Shown: one piece after another, positions 1 to 7,654 of the stretch
Position numbering within the stretch: the first letter of the stretch is position 1
Layout of the letters: every line of letters starts with the position of its first letter
Origin: Desulfobacteraceae bacterium
GTDB lineage: Bacteria > Desulfobacterota > Desulfobacteria > Desulfobacterales > ETH-SRB1
Length of the DNA: 39,392 nucleotides
Assembly (NCBI GenBank): GCA_013792055.1
Contig: VMSQ01000287.1
Location: 1 to 39,392, forward strand
Direction: 5' to 3'
Position numbers and translations under genes: made by a program
The notes under the pieces: model-generated
The model's database searches: none
What the model was told of the DNA's origin: nothing
Seen by the model: only the letters and a program-made list of their open reading frames with translations

Positions 1-141
1 CACTCCAGCTTCCTTCAGACCCTTCCTCACGGAAACGCCCTTGCCTTCGGCTAATACTTTTGTTAATATATCAAAATATTAACAGGATTCACGTATAGGG
101 GACTTACACCCCATTAGTTCACGCCCATGCCGGGCGTACAC
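1..141 (-). mobile_element. 5' end of a group II intron (runs off the window)
   Basis: Read on the minus strand from 141 downwards, the sequence starts GTGTACGCCCGGCATGGGCG, a group II intron 5' boundary of the GUGYG type. It continues through a GGGGTG..AGTCCCC stem and the GCCGAAGGCAAGGGCG and GTCTGAAGGAAGC stretches typical of bacterial intron domain I. A second, truncated copy lies at 33759-33877. In one stem the two copies differ at both arms yet stay paired (GTTAATAT/ATATTAAC here, TTAATGTG/ACACATTA there), which supports a folded RNA. The reverse transcriptase would lie to the left, outside the window. The intron class was not determined. Confidence 0.75.
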
Positions 142-200
142 CATGCAATTCAGCGGAAAACTAGGCCTGCGGCCTATTTTCCGCTGATCGCAGATGTTAT
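142..200 (+). other. attC-like palindrome interrupted by the intron
   Basis: The sequence is a long imperfect palindrome: CAGCGGAAAA and TAGGCC pair with GGCCTA and TTTTCCGCTG. Outside it TGCAATTCAG faces CTGATCGCA, and it ends in GTTAT at 196-200. The site at 997-1055 has the same plan and shares the CATGC..TTCAGCGGA opening. There CATGC follows GATAA, so the intron here appears to sit exactly between GATAA and CATGC of the ancestral site. Some group II introns are known to insert into the bottom strand of integron attC sites. The assignment rests on shape and on the second copy; no integrase is visible. Confidence 0.5.
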
Positions 201-213
201 CTGAAAATTGAAA

Positions 214-477
214 ATGAATGAAATTGAAATAAAATTTACTCCTCAAGAAAGAGATTTGATCATTGATCATACCTTTGCAGACCCAGGACTTACAAAACGA
301 CTAAAAATTGCAGAAATCAAGGGAAAGCATCTAATTGCAAAATACTCAATTCATTATCTTGATGATTTGATAGGATTTATAGCCGCAGAGGCAAATCATA
401 CAGAGGATAAGAAATTAGAAAAGAAGCTTGATAAATTATTTAACAAATTGAGTCGCATTCTTGAAAAATATGAATAA
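214..477 (+). CDS. Hypothetical protein, first gene of a cassette-like pair
   Basis: I do not recognise this 87-residue protein. It is charged and appears helical, with a very lysine-rich C-terminus (DKKLEKKLDKLFNKLSRILE) and no membrane segment or Cys cluster. The ORF track starts at a TTG at 208; the ATG at 214 is the likelier start. It lies 13 bp upstream of the DUF6933-like gene on the same strand, and both sit between two attC-like palindromes, so they may be one integron cassette. A small protein paired with a second gene could be an antitoxin or partner, but nothing in the sequence proves that. Confidence 0.6.
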   Translation: MNEIEIKFTPQERDLIIDHTFADPGLTKRLKIAEIKGKHLIAKYSIHYLDDLIGFIAAEANHTEDKKLEKKLDKLFNKLSRILEKYE

Positions 478-490
478 AAACAATTGATTT

Positions 491-1000
491 ATGGCGATAC
501 TTAGATGCACACAAAAGTTGCTGTCTGAATTAAAGTTGAAGCCCGCTGATAGCAAAGAACAACCCAGCGATCTTAGTAGTTGGCACGCAAATCTTTTGAG
601 AATCGACCGAAGAAAATGTGTTCTATTTACCCATGACACAACCTTATATTCATTCTTTGTTCCTGGGTTAAAAAAACCTGATTTTGAAAATATTCGTGAA
701 GTTTTCAGACAAAATTTTTTCAAGTCCTTAATAGCGGAAGACATAACGCAGAAACACATTGAAATTTTTCTTGAAGCTAACAGAGAAATAAGAATTTACA
801 AAACCAACAATCGTAGTGTTTTGGGATCAATGAACGATCTGACTTTTCAGTTGAAACATACAATTGCTTATGAGGGTGGAATTGAAAATACGGATATTAC
901 GAAGTTGATTTATGATATAAACCGTATCCCGATGAGTGCGATAGAGGAAATATACAGTATCTATGAGCTAAAGAAATTATTTAAAAAACTGAACAGATAA
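491..1000 (+). CDS. DUF6933-like protein, second gene of the cassette
   Basis: This 169-residue protein opens MAILRCTQKLLSELK and continues with a WHANLL..DRRKCVLFTHDTTLYS segment. That is the pattern I associate with the uncharacterised DUF6933 family (RCTKKLL opening, then W.ANL and a short strand-rich region). No catalytic motif is evident and the function is unknown. The start has only a weak ribosome site and may depend on translation of the gene 13 bp upstream. The stop codon TAA falls inside the left core box of the following attC-like site, as happens in compact gene cassettes. Family assignment is from memory, without a profile search. Confidence 0.65.
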   Translation: MAILRCTQKLLSELKLKPADSKEQPSDLSSWHANLLRIDRRKCVLFTHDTTLYSFFVPGLKKPDFENIREVFRQNFFKSLIAEDITQKHIEIFLEANREIRIYKTNNRSVLGSMNDLTFQLKHTIAYEGGIENTDITKLIYDINRIPMSAIEEIYSIYELKKLFKKLNR

Positions 1001-1055
1001 CATGCTCTTTCAGCGGATCGCAAAAAACCGCGCCAACTGAAAAGCAACGTTATAG
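997..1055 (+). other. attC-like recombination site
   Basis: The outer boxes ATAAC (997-1001) and GTTAT (1049-1053) are perfect complements. Inside them TTTCAG pairs with CTGAAA and CGG with CCG, with unpaired bases on one side, which is the asymmetric double-stem plan of attC sites. The roughly 57-bp size fits the short end of the attC range. Together with the site ending at 200 it brackets an 850-bp two-gene unit. It could still be a generic hairpin or terminator, since no integron integrase or attI is visible. Confidence 0.5.
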
Positions 1056-1111
1056 TTCACTTGGTGCTTTACCGTTATTCTATTTATTTCATTCATGGAG
1101 CGAACTAATTA

Positions 1112-1261
1112 ATGGCAAAGAAAAAAGAAAATAATAGATCGGTTGAAAAAACGCTCTGGCAATCTGCCGATAAACTCCGCAAAAACATGGATGCTGCTGA
1201 ATACAAGCATATTGTTCTTGGATTGATTTTCCTGTACATGGTAATCGGGGGTTTAGCCTAG
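1112..1261 (+). pseudogene. hsdM: hsdM N-terminal remnant (type I restriction methyltransferase)
   Basis: This is a 49-codon stub, too short for the ORF track. It begins [20 protein letters not shown] and continues to [15 protein letters not shown], which matches the start of type I restriction-modification methyltransferase subunits (usually about 500 residues). Right after LIFL, where family members continue with KYIS-type residues, it changes to YMVIGGLA and stops. The body of the gene is gone and the TIGR01777 gene starts 37 bp later. A restriction locus was evidently deleted here, with the breakpoint at about 1230. The methyltransferase catalytic motifs are absent, so the stub should be inactive. 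Confidence 0.8.
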
Positions 1262-1298
1262 AACAATATTATTAAAGTCATTAGAAAAAGGCATAACC

Positions 1299-2168
1299 AT
1301 GCAAATTGCTTTAACCGGTGCGACCGGTTTTGTAGGCAGCCATTTAGCCAATGTTTTTTGGGAAAAAAATTGGAAGGTAACTCCAATTCTCAGGGATGAT
1401 TTGGCTCTTAGTTCTAAAGACCTGGCAAAAAAAATTAATGGCTCAGAAGTAATTGTAAATCTGGCTGGTGCAAATATAGCCAAACGATGGACTGAGGACT
1501 ATAAGAAGGAACTCTACAATAGCCGTATTGGCACCACAATTAAATTGGTCGAAGCAATGGGTCAAATGTCGAGGAAGCCGAAAATATTTATTTCAACCTC
1601 TGCTGTAGGAATCTATGATGACAAGGGGCGATACAGCGAATCGGATTATAATTTTGCAGACAATTATCTGGCAAATATTGTCAAAGATTGGGAAGAAGCA
1701 GCTCTTAGGGCTCGGCAAATAAATATCAGGACAGTTATATTTCGGTTTGGAGTTGTGCTGGGAAAAGGAGGGCTCTTAGCCAAGATGCTTCCGTCGTTTA
1801 AACTGGGCATGGGCGGTACAATCGGGAACGGCAGGCAATCCTTTTCATGGGTGCATATTGAGGATTTAATCCGGGCCTATATTTTTGCTGTTGAGCACGA
1901 AGATCTGGAAGGAATTTACAATCTTGTTTCTCCAAACGCTGTAACCAATAAAGTCCTTATCAAAACACTGGCGAAAATTTTACATCGTCCCGCTGTTTCA
2001 CCGGTACCGATCTGGGTTTTGTGGCTTACATTTGGCGAGGGTGCTGTTGCCATTTCCAGCGGACAGAACACAATTCCGGAAAGACTTCTAAAAGCCGGCT
2101 TTAGGTTCAAGTTTGAGACCATTGAACACGCACTTAGAGATGTGGTGTCATCTATTAGAACTATTTGA
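1299..2168 (+). CDS. TIGR01777 family NAD(P)-binding epimerase-like protein
   Basis: This 289-residue short-chain dehydrogenase-like protein carries the Rossmann motif GATGFVGSHL at residues 7-16, then VNLAGANIAKRW, the STSAVGIYD strand and FSWVHIEDL. These are hallmarks of the TIGR01777/YfcH (SulA-homologue) branch of NAD-dependent epimerases, and the length is normal. The substrate of this branch is not established. The gene stands alone, followed by about 350 bp of repeat-bearing intergenic DNA. It marks where conserved chromosome resumes after the hsdM remnant. Confidence 0.85.
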   Translation: MQIALTGATGFVGSHLANVFWEKNWKVTPILRDDLALSSKDLAKKINGSEVIVNLAGANIAKRWTEDYKKELYNSRIGTTIKLVEAMGQMSRKPKIFISTSAVGIYDDKGRYSESDYNFADNYLANIVKDWEEAALRARQINIRTVIFRFGVVLGKGGLLAKMLPSFKLGMGGTIGNGRQSFSWVHIEDLIRAYIFAVEHEDLEGIYNLVSPNAVTNKVLIKTLAKILHRPAVSPVPIWVLWLTFGEGAVAISSGQNTIPERLLKAGFRFKFETIEHALRDVVSSIRTI

Positions 2169-2515
2169 AATACAAGTATTTTTTTAATAGTTCATCTGTC
2201 TGTTTTTTGACAAGATTAACAGGATGGACTGGATTAATTTAATCTTGTAAATCAAAACATATATCCTGTCTTTGAGAAATTTTGCTATTACCTGAATTTA
2301 GCGATTCTCGCTGTCAAGAATTGTCTGTCTATTTTACAAAAACCGGCGCTGTCCATTAGAAAAGATGAATATTGTTGTAACACAGGATTTATAGAAGGAT
2401 GGAAAGGATAATAAATCTTGTTTATCCTGTAATCCCGTCTAAAGGTCTTTTTAATCGGTGAACCGTTACGTATTTTTTGTTGGATTAAAGTACCATTGTA
2501 TAGTAAATTAAAAAT
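2169..2515. repeat. Intergenic region with two degenerate ACAGGAT-type inverted repeats
   Basis: This 347-bp non-coding gap holds two decayed palindromes built on an ACAGGATTTA word. One is at about 2205-2290 (ACAAGATTAACAGGATGGAC facing TTAATCTTGTAAATC and TATCCTGTC). The other is at about 2385-2440 (ACAGGATTTATAGAAGGATG facing TTGTTTATCCTGTAATCC). A third copy lies at 25514-25590. I see no gene. A promoter for rsmD is expected near 2470-2510 but no clear -35/-10 pair can be named. Confidence 0.55.
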
Positions 2516-3076
2516 ATGGGTTTGAGGATAATAGGTGGTGAGTTAAGAGGAAGGAAGCTTTACACGGTACCCGGAACTTTAATAAGGCCGACAGCCGACC
2601 GGTTGCGCGAGTCAATATTTAATATACTTTCTAATCTCGTTAAAGAGGCAGTTGTTCTGGATCTGTTTGCCGGAACCGGAGCTCTTGGCATTGAAGCTTT
2701 AAGTCGTGGAGCTGAATCCGCGGTATTTATAGACGATAGTAAGGCAGCCTTATCGGTAGTTGAACGAAACGTACAATCATGTGCAGTTGATAACAGGTCC
2801 CAAATTATTAGATGGAATATAGTTAAGAATTTAAACTGCCTAAGGTCAATTGGTTCGAAATTTGATCTTGTTTTTATGGATCCTCCTTATAATAATGGCA
2901 TGATAAAATCGACCCTTATCAACCTTCATGATAGCGGGTCTCTTGGAAATGAGGCCTGTATTGTTGTTGAGCATAATTACCTGGAGCCGATTCCAGAGAT
3001 TTCCAAACAGTTTGAACTTATAGACCAAAGAAAGTATGGGAAAAAACTCATCTCATTTATTAAAACAAAGGATTAA
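2516..3076 (+). CDS. rsmD: 16S rRNA (guanine966-N2)-methyltransferase RsmD
   Basis: RsmD uses S-adenosylmethionine to methylate N2 of G966 in 16S rRNA during small-subunit assembly. The 186-residue protein begins MGLRIIGGELRGRKL and has the substrate-side segment IRPTADRLRESIFN. The SAM-binding motif is VLDLFAGTGALGIEALSRGA (about 47-66) and the catalytic motif is FMDPPY (about 121-126). The length is normal for the family. coaD follows after 6 bp, and the rsmD-coaD pairing is very common in bacteria and supports both calls. Confidence 0.93.
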   Translation: MGLRIIGGELRGRKLYTVPGTLIRPTADRLRESIFNILSNLVKEAVVLDLFAGTGALGIEALSRGAESAVFIDDSKAALSVVERNVQSCAVDNRSQIIRWNIVKNLNCLRSIGSKFDLVFMDPPYNNGMIKSTLINLHDSGSLGNEACIVVEHNYLEPIPEISKQFELIDQRKYGKKLISFIKTKD

Positions 3077-3082
3077 GAATCA

Positions 3083-3583
3083 ATGGAAAAAATAGCCATA
3101 TATCCAGGTTCATTTGACCCAATTACTAACGGTCATATCGATATTGTAGAAAGAGGACTTAAGATTTTTGATAAAATTATTGTAGCAATATTGCGTAATC
3201 CGGCAAAAGAAGTTCTGTTTACTGTTGAAGAGCGGAAGAAAATGATAGAAATAAGCTTAAACAAGCATTCTAATGTTGAAGTGGATATCTTTGATGGACT
3301 TCTTGTCGATTATGCAAAAATGAGAAACGCTGGTACAATTCTGCGCGGAATGCGGGCTGTATCTGAATTTGAATATGAATTTCAGCTGGCCCTTATGAAC
3401 CGCAAGCTTAACCGTGAAGTCCAAACTGTTTTTCTTATGACCGGTCTTAGGTGGATTTTTACGGGCTCGTCCATAATAAAAGAAGCCGCAAGTTTTGGCG
3501 GCAACATCAATGGCATGGTGCCCCCGGTAGTAAGCCGGAAATTAAAAGAGAAATTCGGCTTCATCTCTTCTGCCGATGAATAG
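3083..3583 (+). CDS. coaD: Phosphopantetheine adenylyltransferase
   Basis: CoaD transfers AMP from ATP to 4'-phosphopantetheine, the penultimate step of coenzyme A synthesis. The 166-residue protein has the nucleotidyltransferase motif YPGSFDPITNGHIDIV near the N-terminus, the RGMRAVSEFEYEFQLALMNR helix with its substrate-contacting residues, and the late SSIIKEAASFGG motif (an SSxxKE version of ISSTxxR). It lies 6 bp after rsmD, and the nrdJ frame opens 2 bp after its stop, so the three genes are probably co-transcribed. Confidence 0.95.
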   Translation: MEKIAIYPGSFDPITNGHIDIVERGLKIFDKIIVAILRNPAKEVLFTVEERKKMIEISLNKHSNVEVDIFDGLLVDYAKMRNAGTILRGMRAVSEFEYEFQLALMNRKLNREVQTVFLMTGLRWIFTGSSIIKEAASFGGNINGMVPPVVSRKLKEKFGFISSADE

Positions 3584-3618
3584 CTATGTTCCGAAGGAAA
3601 ACAAGCGAGGATGAAAAA

Positions 3619-5787
3619 ATGACTATCTCTCTCTCAAAAAATGCAATGTTTGTATTGGAAAAGAGGTATCTGAAAAAAGACAGCAATGGAAATGTTGTTG
3701 AGACACCAGAGGAGTTGTTTGCAAGGGTAGCGAAGAGTATTGCCGCCGCGGATAAGATATTTGATTCTAAGGGCAATGTTAATAAGACTGAAAAAACTTT
3801 TATGCAAATATTGACCAACCTGTGGTTTATACCCAATTCTCCAACACTTATGAATGCAGGCAGGCGCCTTGGACAGTTGGCCGCTTGTTTTGTTCTTCCT
3901 GTAGAAGATTCAATTGAGAGCATTTTTGAAACATTGAAACATACTGCCATGATTCATAAAAGCGGGGGCGGTACTGGATTTTCATTTTCTCGTATCCGTC
4001 CGGAAAAAGATGTTGTTTTGTCTACAGCAGGAATTTCAAGCGGACCCATTTCATTTATGAATGTTTTTGATGTTGCAACAGAGACAGTCAAGCAGGGTGG
4101 TACCCGGAGAGGCGCTAATATGGGTGTTCTTAGAGTGGATCATCCGGACATAGAAGCCTTTATTGAGTCAAAAAATGATCTCGGCAGATTAAACAATTTC
4201 AACATATCAGTTGCTTTAACCAAAACATTCATGGATTCACTTGAAAAAGATTCAGATTATGATTTTGTCAATCCACGGACAGGCCAGGTTGTTAAGCGCA
4301 TTTCCGCCAGAAATATATTTGACATGATAGTTAGTTCAGCATGGCAAACCGGGGAGCCGGGAATAATATTTATTGATCGTATAAATGAAAACAATCCCAC
4401 TCCTCTTCTGGGAGAAATTGAGGCGACAAATCCTTGCGGGGAACAGCCACTTTTGCCCTATGAATCGTGTACATTGGGCTCAATTAATCTTTCAAATATG
4501 GTAACCAGGAATACCGTTAATAAGAAGCGACTTAAAAGAACAGTTCATTCAGCGGTTCATTTTCTTGATAATGTTATAGAGATAAATAAATATCCTCTTT
4601 CACGCATCGAGGAAATCAGCAAAGGTACAAGAAAGATAGGGCTTGGTGTAATGGGGTTTGCCGACATGCTGATAAAAATGGGAATACCCTATGATTCAGA
4701 CGAGGCTGTTTCACAGGCCGAAGATATTATGGCTTTTATATCACAGGAATCAAAATCGGCTTCCGCTGCGTTAGCTGAAAGGCGTGGGAATTTTCCTTAT
4801 TACAAAGGAAGCGTCTTTGATAACCCTGCTACTCCATATATGAGGAATGCTACAACAACAACCATTGCACCAACAGGCTCAATAAGCATTATTGCTGGTG
4901 TCTCTAGTGGTATTGAACCTGTTTTTGCAGTAGCATATACAAGGCGAGTGCTGGATGGAAAATTGCTTTCGGAGATGCATCCGATATTTATTAAGAAGGC
5001 CAGGGATGAAGGATTTTACAGCAATGAGCTTGCTGAAGAAACAGCAAGAACCGGTTCGGTTCAACATATAGATGCGGTTCCCGATCATATAAAAAAATTG
5101 TTTAGAACATCTCATGATATTTCTCCTGTGTGGCATATAAAAATGCAGGCAGCTTTTCAGAAATATACTGACAATGCGGTTTCAAAAACGGTGAACTTTT
5201 CTGCTGATGCCACAATAAATGATGTGGAAAAAGTATATAGCCTTGCTTACAAGAGCGGTTGTAAGGGAGTAACCATTTACAGATATGGAAGCCGCAGCGG
5301 TCAGGCTATGAGTATCGACGACAAAAAAGGTGTTTCTGTAAAAGTTGTCCCCAGGCCCAGGCCGGGACGCACATATGGTATTACAGAAAAAATAAGCACG
5401 GGCTGCGGAAAGCTTTACGTTACCATCAATTCCGACCAGCAAGGACTGTGTGAGGTTTTTGCTCAAATGGGAAAAACCGGTGGTTGTGCTTCGTCCCAGA
5501 TAGAAGCTGCCGGCCGCATGATTTCTCTTGCATTGCGGTCGGGCGTAAAGATAGATGCAATTGTAAGGCAGCTTATAGGCATCCGGTGCCCTTCTCCTTC
5601 ATGGCAAGATGGCAAAATGGTTCTTTCCTGCCCAGATGCAATTGCACAGGTTTTGAAGAAATTGACCAATTCTGATTTTGTTGAAAGAGAAACCATGATG
5701 TGTGCTTGCCCGGAATGCGGCGGGGTGCTGTCGCATGAAGAGGGGTGCCTGATTTGTCGTTCCTGTGGATTCACAAAATGCAGTTAA
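3619..5787 (+). CDS. nrdJ: Adenosylcobalamin-dependent (class II) ribonucleotide reductase
   Basis: This enzyme reduces ribonucleotides to deoxyribonucleotides with a thiyl radical generated from coenzyme B12, so it needs no oxygen. The ORF track starts at 3586, but the ATG at 3619 follows a GCGAGGAT ribosome site and gives MTISLSKNAMFVLE, a more typical start (722 residues). Visible motifs are the PNSPTLMNAG and LAACFVLPVEDSI regions with the first active-site Cys, the catalytic NPCGEQPLLPYESC segment, and APTGSISIIAG. Later come GCKGVTIYRYGSR, a TSCPD domain (CGKLYVTIN to LRSG), and a C-terminal zinc-ribbon-like tail with four CxxC-type Cys pairs. No B12 riboswitch is seen upstream. Confidence 0.93.
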   Translation: MTISLSKNAMFVLEKRYLKKDSNGNVVETPEELFARVAKSIAAADKIFDSKGNVNKTEKTFMQILTNLWFIPNSPTLMNAGRRLGQLAACFVLPVEDSIESIFETLKHTAMIHKSGGGTGFSFSRIRPEKDVVLSTAGISSGPISFMNVFDVATETVKQGGTRRGANMGVLRVDHPDIEAFIESKNDLGRLNNFNISVALTKTFMDSLEKDSDYDFVNPRTGQVVKRISARNIFDMIVSSAWQTGEPGIIFIDRINENNPTPLLGEIEATNPCGEQPLLPYESCTLGSINLSNMVTRNTVNKKRLKRTVHSAVHFLDNVIEINKYPLSRIEEISKGTRKIGLGVMGFADMLIKMGIPYDSDEAVSQAEDIMAFISQESKSASAALAERRGNFPYYKGSVFDNPATPYMRNATTTTIAPTGSISIIAGVSSGIEPVFAVAYTRRVLDGKLLSEMHPIFIKKARDEGFYSNELAEETARTGSVQHIDAVPDHIKKLFRTSHDISPVWHIKMQAAFQKYTDNAVSKTVNFSADATINDVEKVYSLAYKSGCKGVTIYRYGSRSGQAMSIDDKKGVSVKVVPRPRPGRTYGITEKISTGCGKLYVTINSDQQGLCEVFAQMGKTGGCASSQIEAAGRMISLALRSGVKIDAIVRQLIGIRCPSPSWQDGKMVLSCPDAIAQVLKKLTNSDFVERETMMCACPECGGVLSHEEGCLICRSCGFTKCS

Positions 5788-5799
5788 TTTGTGTTTTGC

Positions 5800-6381
5800 T
5801 TAAAAGAAGATTTTTATTATCGCAAAGCCCGCCACAAGCAATACCACAAAGGCAATGGCAAGCACATTTAAATATTTGTCGATAAAGGCCTGAATTTTTG
5901 GGCCGAAAATATAGATAAGTCCTCCCACCAGAAAAAAACGCGCTGCTCTTGAAACAGCCGATGCAATTATGAAAACTGTGAAATTTATTTCAAATGCCCC
6001 AGCGGAAATGGTGAAAACTTTATAGGGAATTGGTGTAAATCCTGCGATGCCAATAGCCCATGCATCGTATTGCATATAGATATCTTTGATGTATTGCATT
6101 TTGTGGGTCAGGCCATAAAACTGGATGATCTTTTCTCCGATGCTAACCATAAACTGCCATCCTATTAAATAGCCTAAGCACCCTCCCATTAAGGACCCTG
6201 CGGTACAAACGGCAGCATATTTAAATGACTTTTTTGGTATTGAAACAGATAGAGCTATTAACAATATATCCGGGGGGATAGGGAAAAAGGAAGATTCGCA
6301 AAACGCGAGTAGAAATAATGCCCAGGTTCCATAAGGGGTTTCAGCCCAATGGAGAACCCATGAATAAAGGCGACGAAGCAT
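5800..6381 (-). CDS. YqaA/DedA-family membrane protein
   Basis: This 193-residue integral membrane protein of the SNARE-associated/DedA superfamily, YqaA branch, has about four to five hydrophobic segments. It carries the family signatures CESSFFPIPPDILLIALS near the N-terminus, a Gly-rich GSLMGGCLGYLIGW segment, and FTPIPYKVFTISAGAF in the middle. DedA proteins are implicated in lipid-carrier transport and membrane homeostasis; the role of the YqaA branch is less clear. Its start codon directly abuts the pcm stop codon, so the two are translationally linked. It is convergent with nrdJ, with only 12 bp between the stops. Confidence 0.88.
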   Translation of the reverse strand: MLRRLYSWVLHWAETPYGTWALFLLAFCESSFFPIPPDILLIALSVSIPKKSFKYAAVCTAGSLMGGCLGYLIGWQFMVSIGEKIIQFYGLTHKMQYIKDIYMQYDAWAIGIAGFTPIPYKVFTISAGAFEINFTVFIIASAVSRAARFFLVGGLIYIFGPKIQAFIDKYLNVLAIAFVVLLVAGFAIIKIFF

Positions 6382-7041
6382 TTATTGATCTCTCCATCCA
6401 TGTTCACCAACAAGCTTGACAAACCTGCATCCGCCCAAATTTGTTTTGCGAATACCATCCTCATCCTTGTAAAGCCTGATTAAATCCTGGGAATAATGAT
6501 CTCCTACCGGTAAAACCATGCGTCCACCCACGGAAAGCTGGTCAACCAACACCTTAGGGATTTCAGGGGCACCAGCGGTAACGATAATGGCATCAAAAGG
6601 ACTTTCGTCAATCCATCCCGAGGTGCCGTCGGAATATTTGGTAACAATATTGTGATAGCGAAGTTTATCAAAAAGCCCGCGTGTTTTAACAAAAAGAGAA
6701 TGAATTCTTTCTATTGTATATACACGGAATACAATTTCTGCAAGGATTGCCGCTTGATATCCTGACCCTGTTCCAATTTCAAGAACTCTGTCATCTTTGT
6801 TTAATTGCAGAGCCTGTGTCATTTCAGCAACGATATATGGTTGTGAGATGGTTTGCTGTTCTCCTATGGGCAGGGGAAAATCACCATAAGCTTGATCCAT
6901 TAAGGCTTCACTTACAAAAAGATGTCTTGGAACTTTACGCATAGCGCCAAGGACATAGGGATCTGTTATTCCGCGCGATTCAATCTGTTTATTAACCATT
7001 GCTTCACGCATGCGCTCATATTTTAAAGAATTGGCAGGCAT
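6382..7041 (-). CDS. pcm: Protein-L-isoaspartate O-methyltransferase
   Basis: Pcm methylates isoaspartyl residues in damaged proteins and starts their repair. The 219-residue protein has the N-terminal RMVNKQI-like element ([15 protein letters not shown]), the VPRHLFV segment, the substrate-side [13 protein letters not shown] loop and the SAM motif [16 protein letters not shown]. Later motifs are [14 protein letters not shown] and GGRMVLPVG. Length and motif order are normal. It is the first gene of a two-gene minus-strand unit with the YqaA-like gene and is preceded by a repeat-filled 295-bp gap shared with the divergent K+ channel gene. Confidence 0.95.
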   Translation of the reverse strand: MPANSLKYERMREAMVNKQIESRGITDPYVLGAMRKVPRHLFVSEALMDQAYGDFPLPIGEQQTISQPYIVAEMTQALQLNKDDRVLEIGTGSGYQAAILAEIVFRVYTIERIHSLFVKTRGLFDKLRYHNIVTKYSDGTSGWIDESPFDAIIVTAGAPEIPKVLVDQLSVGGRMVLPVGDHYSQDLIRLYKDEDGIRKTNLGGCRFVKLVGEHGWRDQ

Positions 7042-7154
7042 AATTAGTTTTTGGCTATCAAATCAAAGGGTTTGCATCAAGGCTTTATACGCTGAAGATT
7101 TGTTCTTGTCTATACCTAATGCGTGTATTATATGAAAAAAACAAAATAATTCGT

Positions 7155-7318
7155 AACTACTCAGGTTCACAGTTCAAGGGTTCACGGTTCAAGGTTAGAT
7201 GGCGATGAACATTGAACGGTAGCGAACTCTATGTCGCCTTGTATGAAGAGTATATTATGAAAAGCGCAAAGTAGCCAACCGTGAACCGTGAACCGTGAAC
7301 CTGGCAAACTGAGTAGTT
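7155..7318. repeat. GGTTCACGGTT-word inverted repeat, copy 1 (uninterrupted)
   Basis: The left arm (about 7155-7195) begins AACTACTCAGGTTCAC and repeats a GGTTCACGGTTCA word two to three times. The right arm (about 7274-7318) carries the reverse-complement word (CCGTGAACCGTGAACC) and ends CTGAGTAGTT. The centre is unique sequence including GATGAACATTGAACGG. That centre matches the flanks of the MITE at 10744 and so represents the unoccupied state of the site. The element lies between divergent pcm and the channel gene, and their promoters must lie in or beside it. Confidence 0.8.
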
Positions 7319-7336
7319 TTATATTGGGATAAATTT

Positions 7337-7654
7337 ATGGGCAGCGCAAAACATCTAATAGTATCAGCTTTATTAACTTTACTTATTGTTGGCTTTGGTA
7401 CGGCAGGCTATATGGTTATCGAAGGCTGGGACGTTTTAGACGCTTTCTATATGACCGTAATTACGATGGGCACCGTTGGATACGGCGAGGTCCATGAAAT
7501 TAGTAAGACAGGACGGTTGTTTACCATTTTACTTATCTTCTTTGGGGTTGGTTTCTTTGTGTATCTAGCTGGTGTAGTGGTACAATTTATGGTTGAAGGA
7601 AGAATAAGAGCCATATTGGGGAGGAGAAGTTTGGAAAAAAAATTGATCGATTAA
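7337..7654 (+). CDS. K+ channel pore module, 5' half of a frameshifted gene
   Basis: This half has 105 residues with two membrane helices (about 8-28 and 67-90). Between them lies a selectivity filter MGTVGYGEV, a K+ filter with GYGE in place of GYGD. The frame stops shortly after GRRSLEKKLID. In family members the channel runs on into a cytoplasmic RCK (TrkA-N) domain, and that domain is encoded immediately downstream one frame over. The shift lies at the run of eight A at 7635-7642; nine would give LEKKIDRLKNHYIVCGYGRIG. A sequencing error, a real mutation and slippage at the A run are all possible. Alone, this half would be a minimal two-helix pore. Confidence 0.8.
   Translation: MGSAKHLIVSALLTLLIVGFGTAGYMVIEGWDVLDAFYMTVITMGTVGYGEVHEISKTGRLFTILLIFFGVGFFVYLAGVVVQFMVEGRIRAILGRRSLEKKLID

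Noticed and set aside
3586-3618. Longer NrdJ start at 3586
   Set aside because: It has no ribosome site, while the internal ATG 3619 follows GCGAGGAT and matches the usual N-terminus.
3584-3618. Cobalamin riboswitch for nrdJ
   Set aside because: Only 2-35 bp separate coaD and nrdJ, leaving no room for the element, and nothing like it precedes rsmD.
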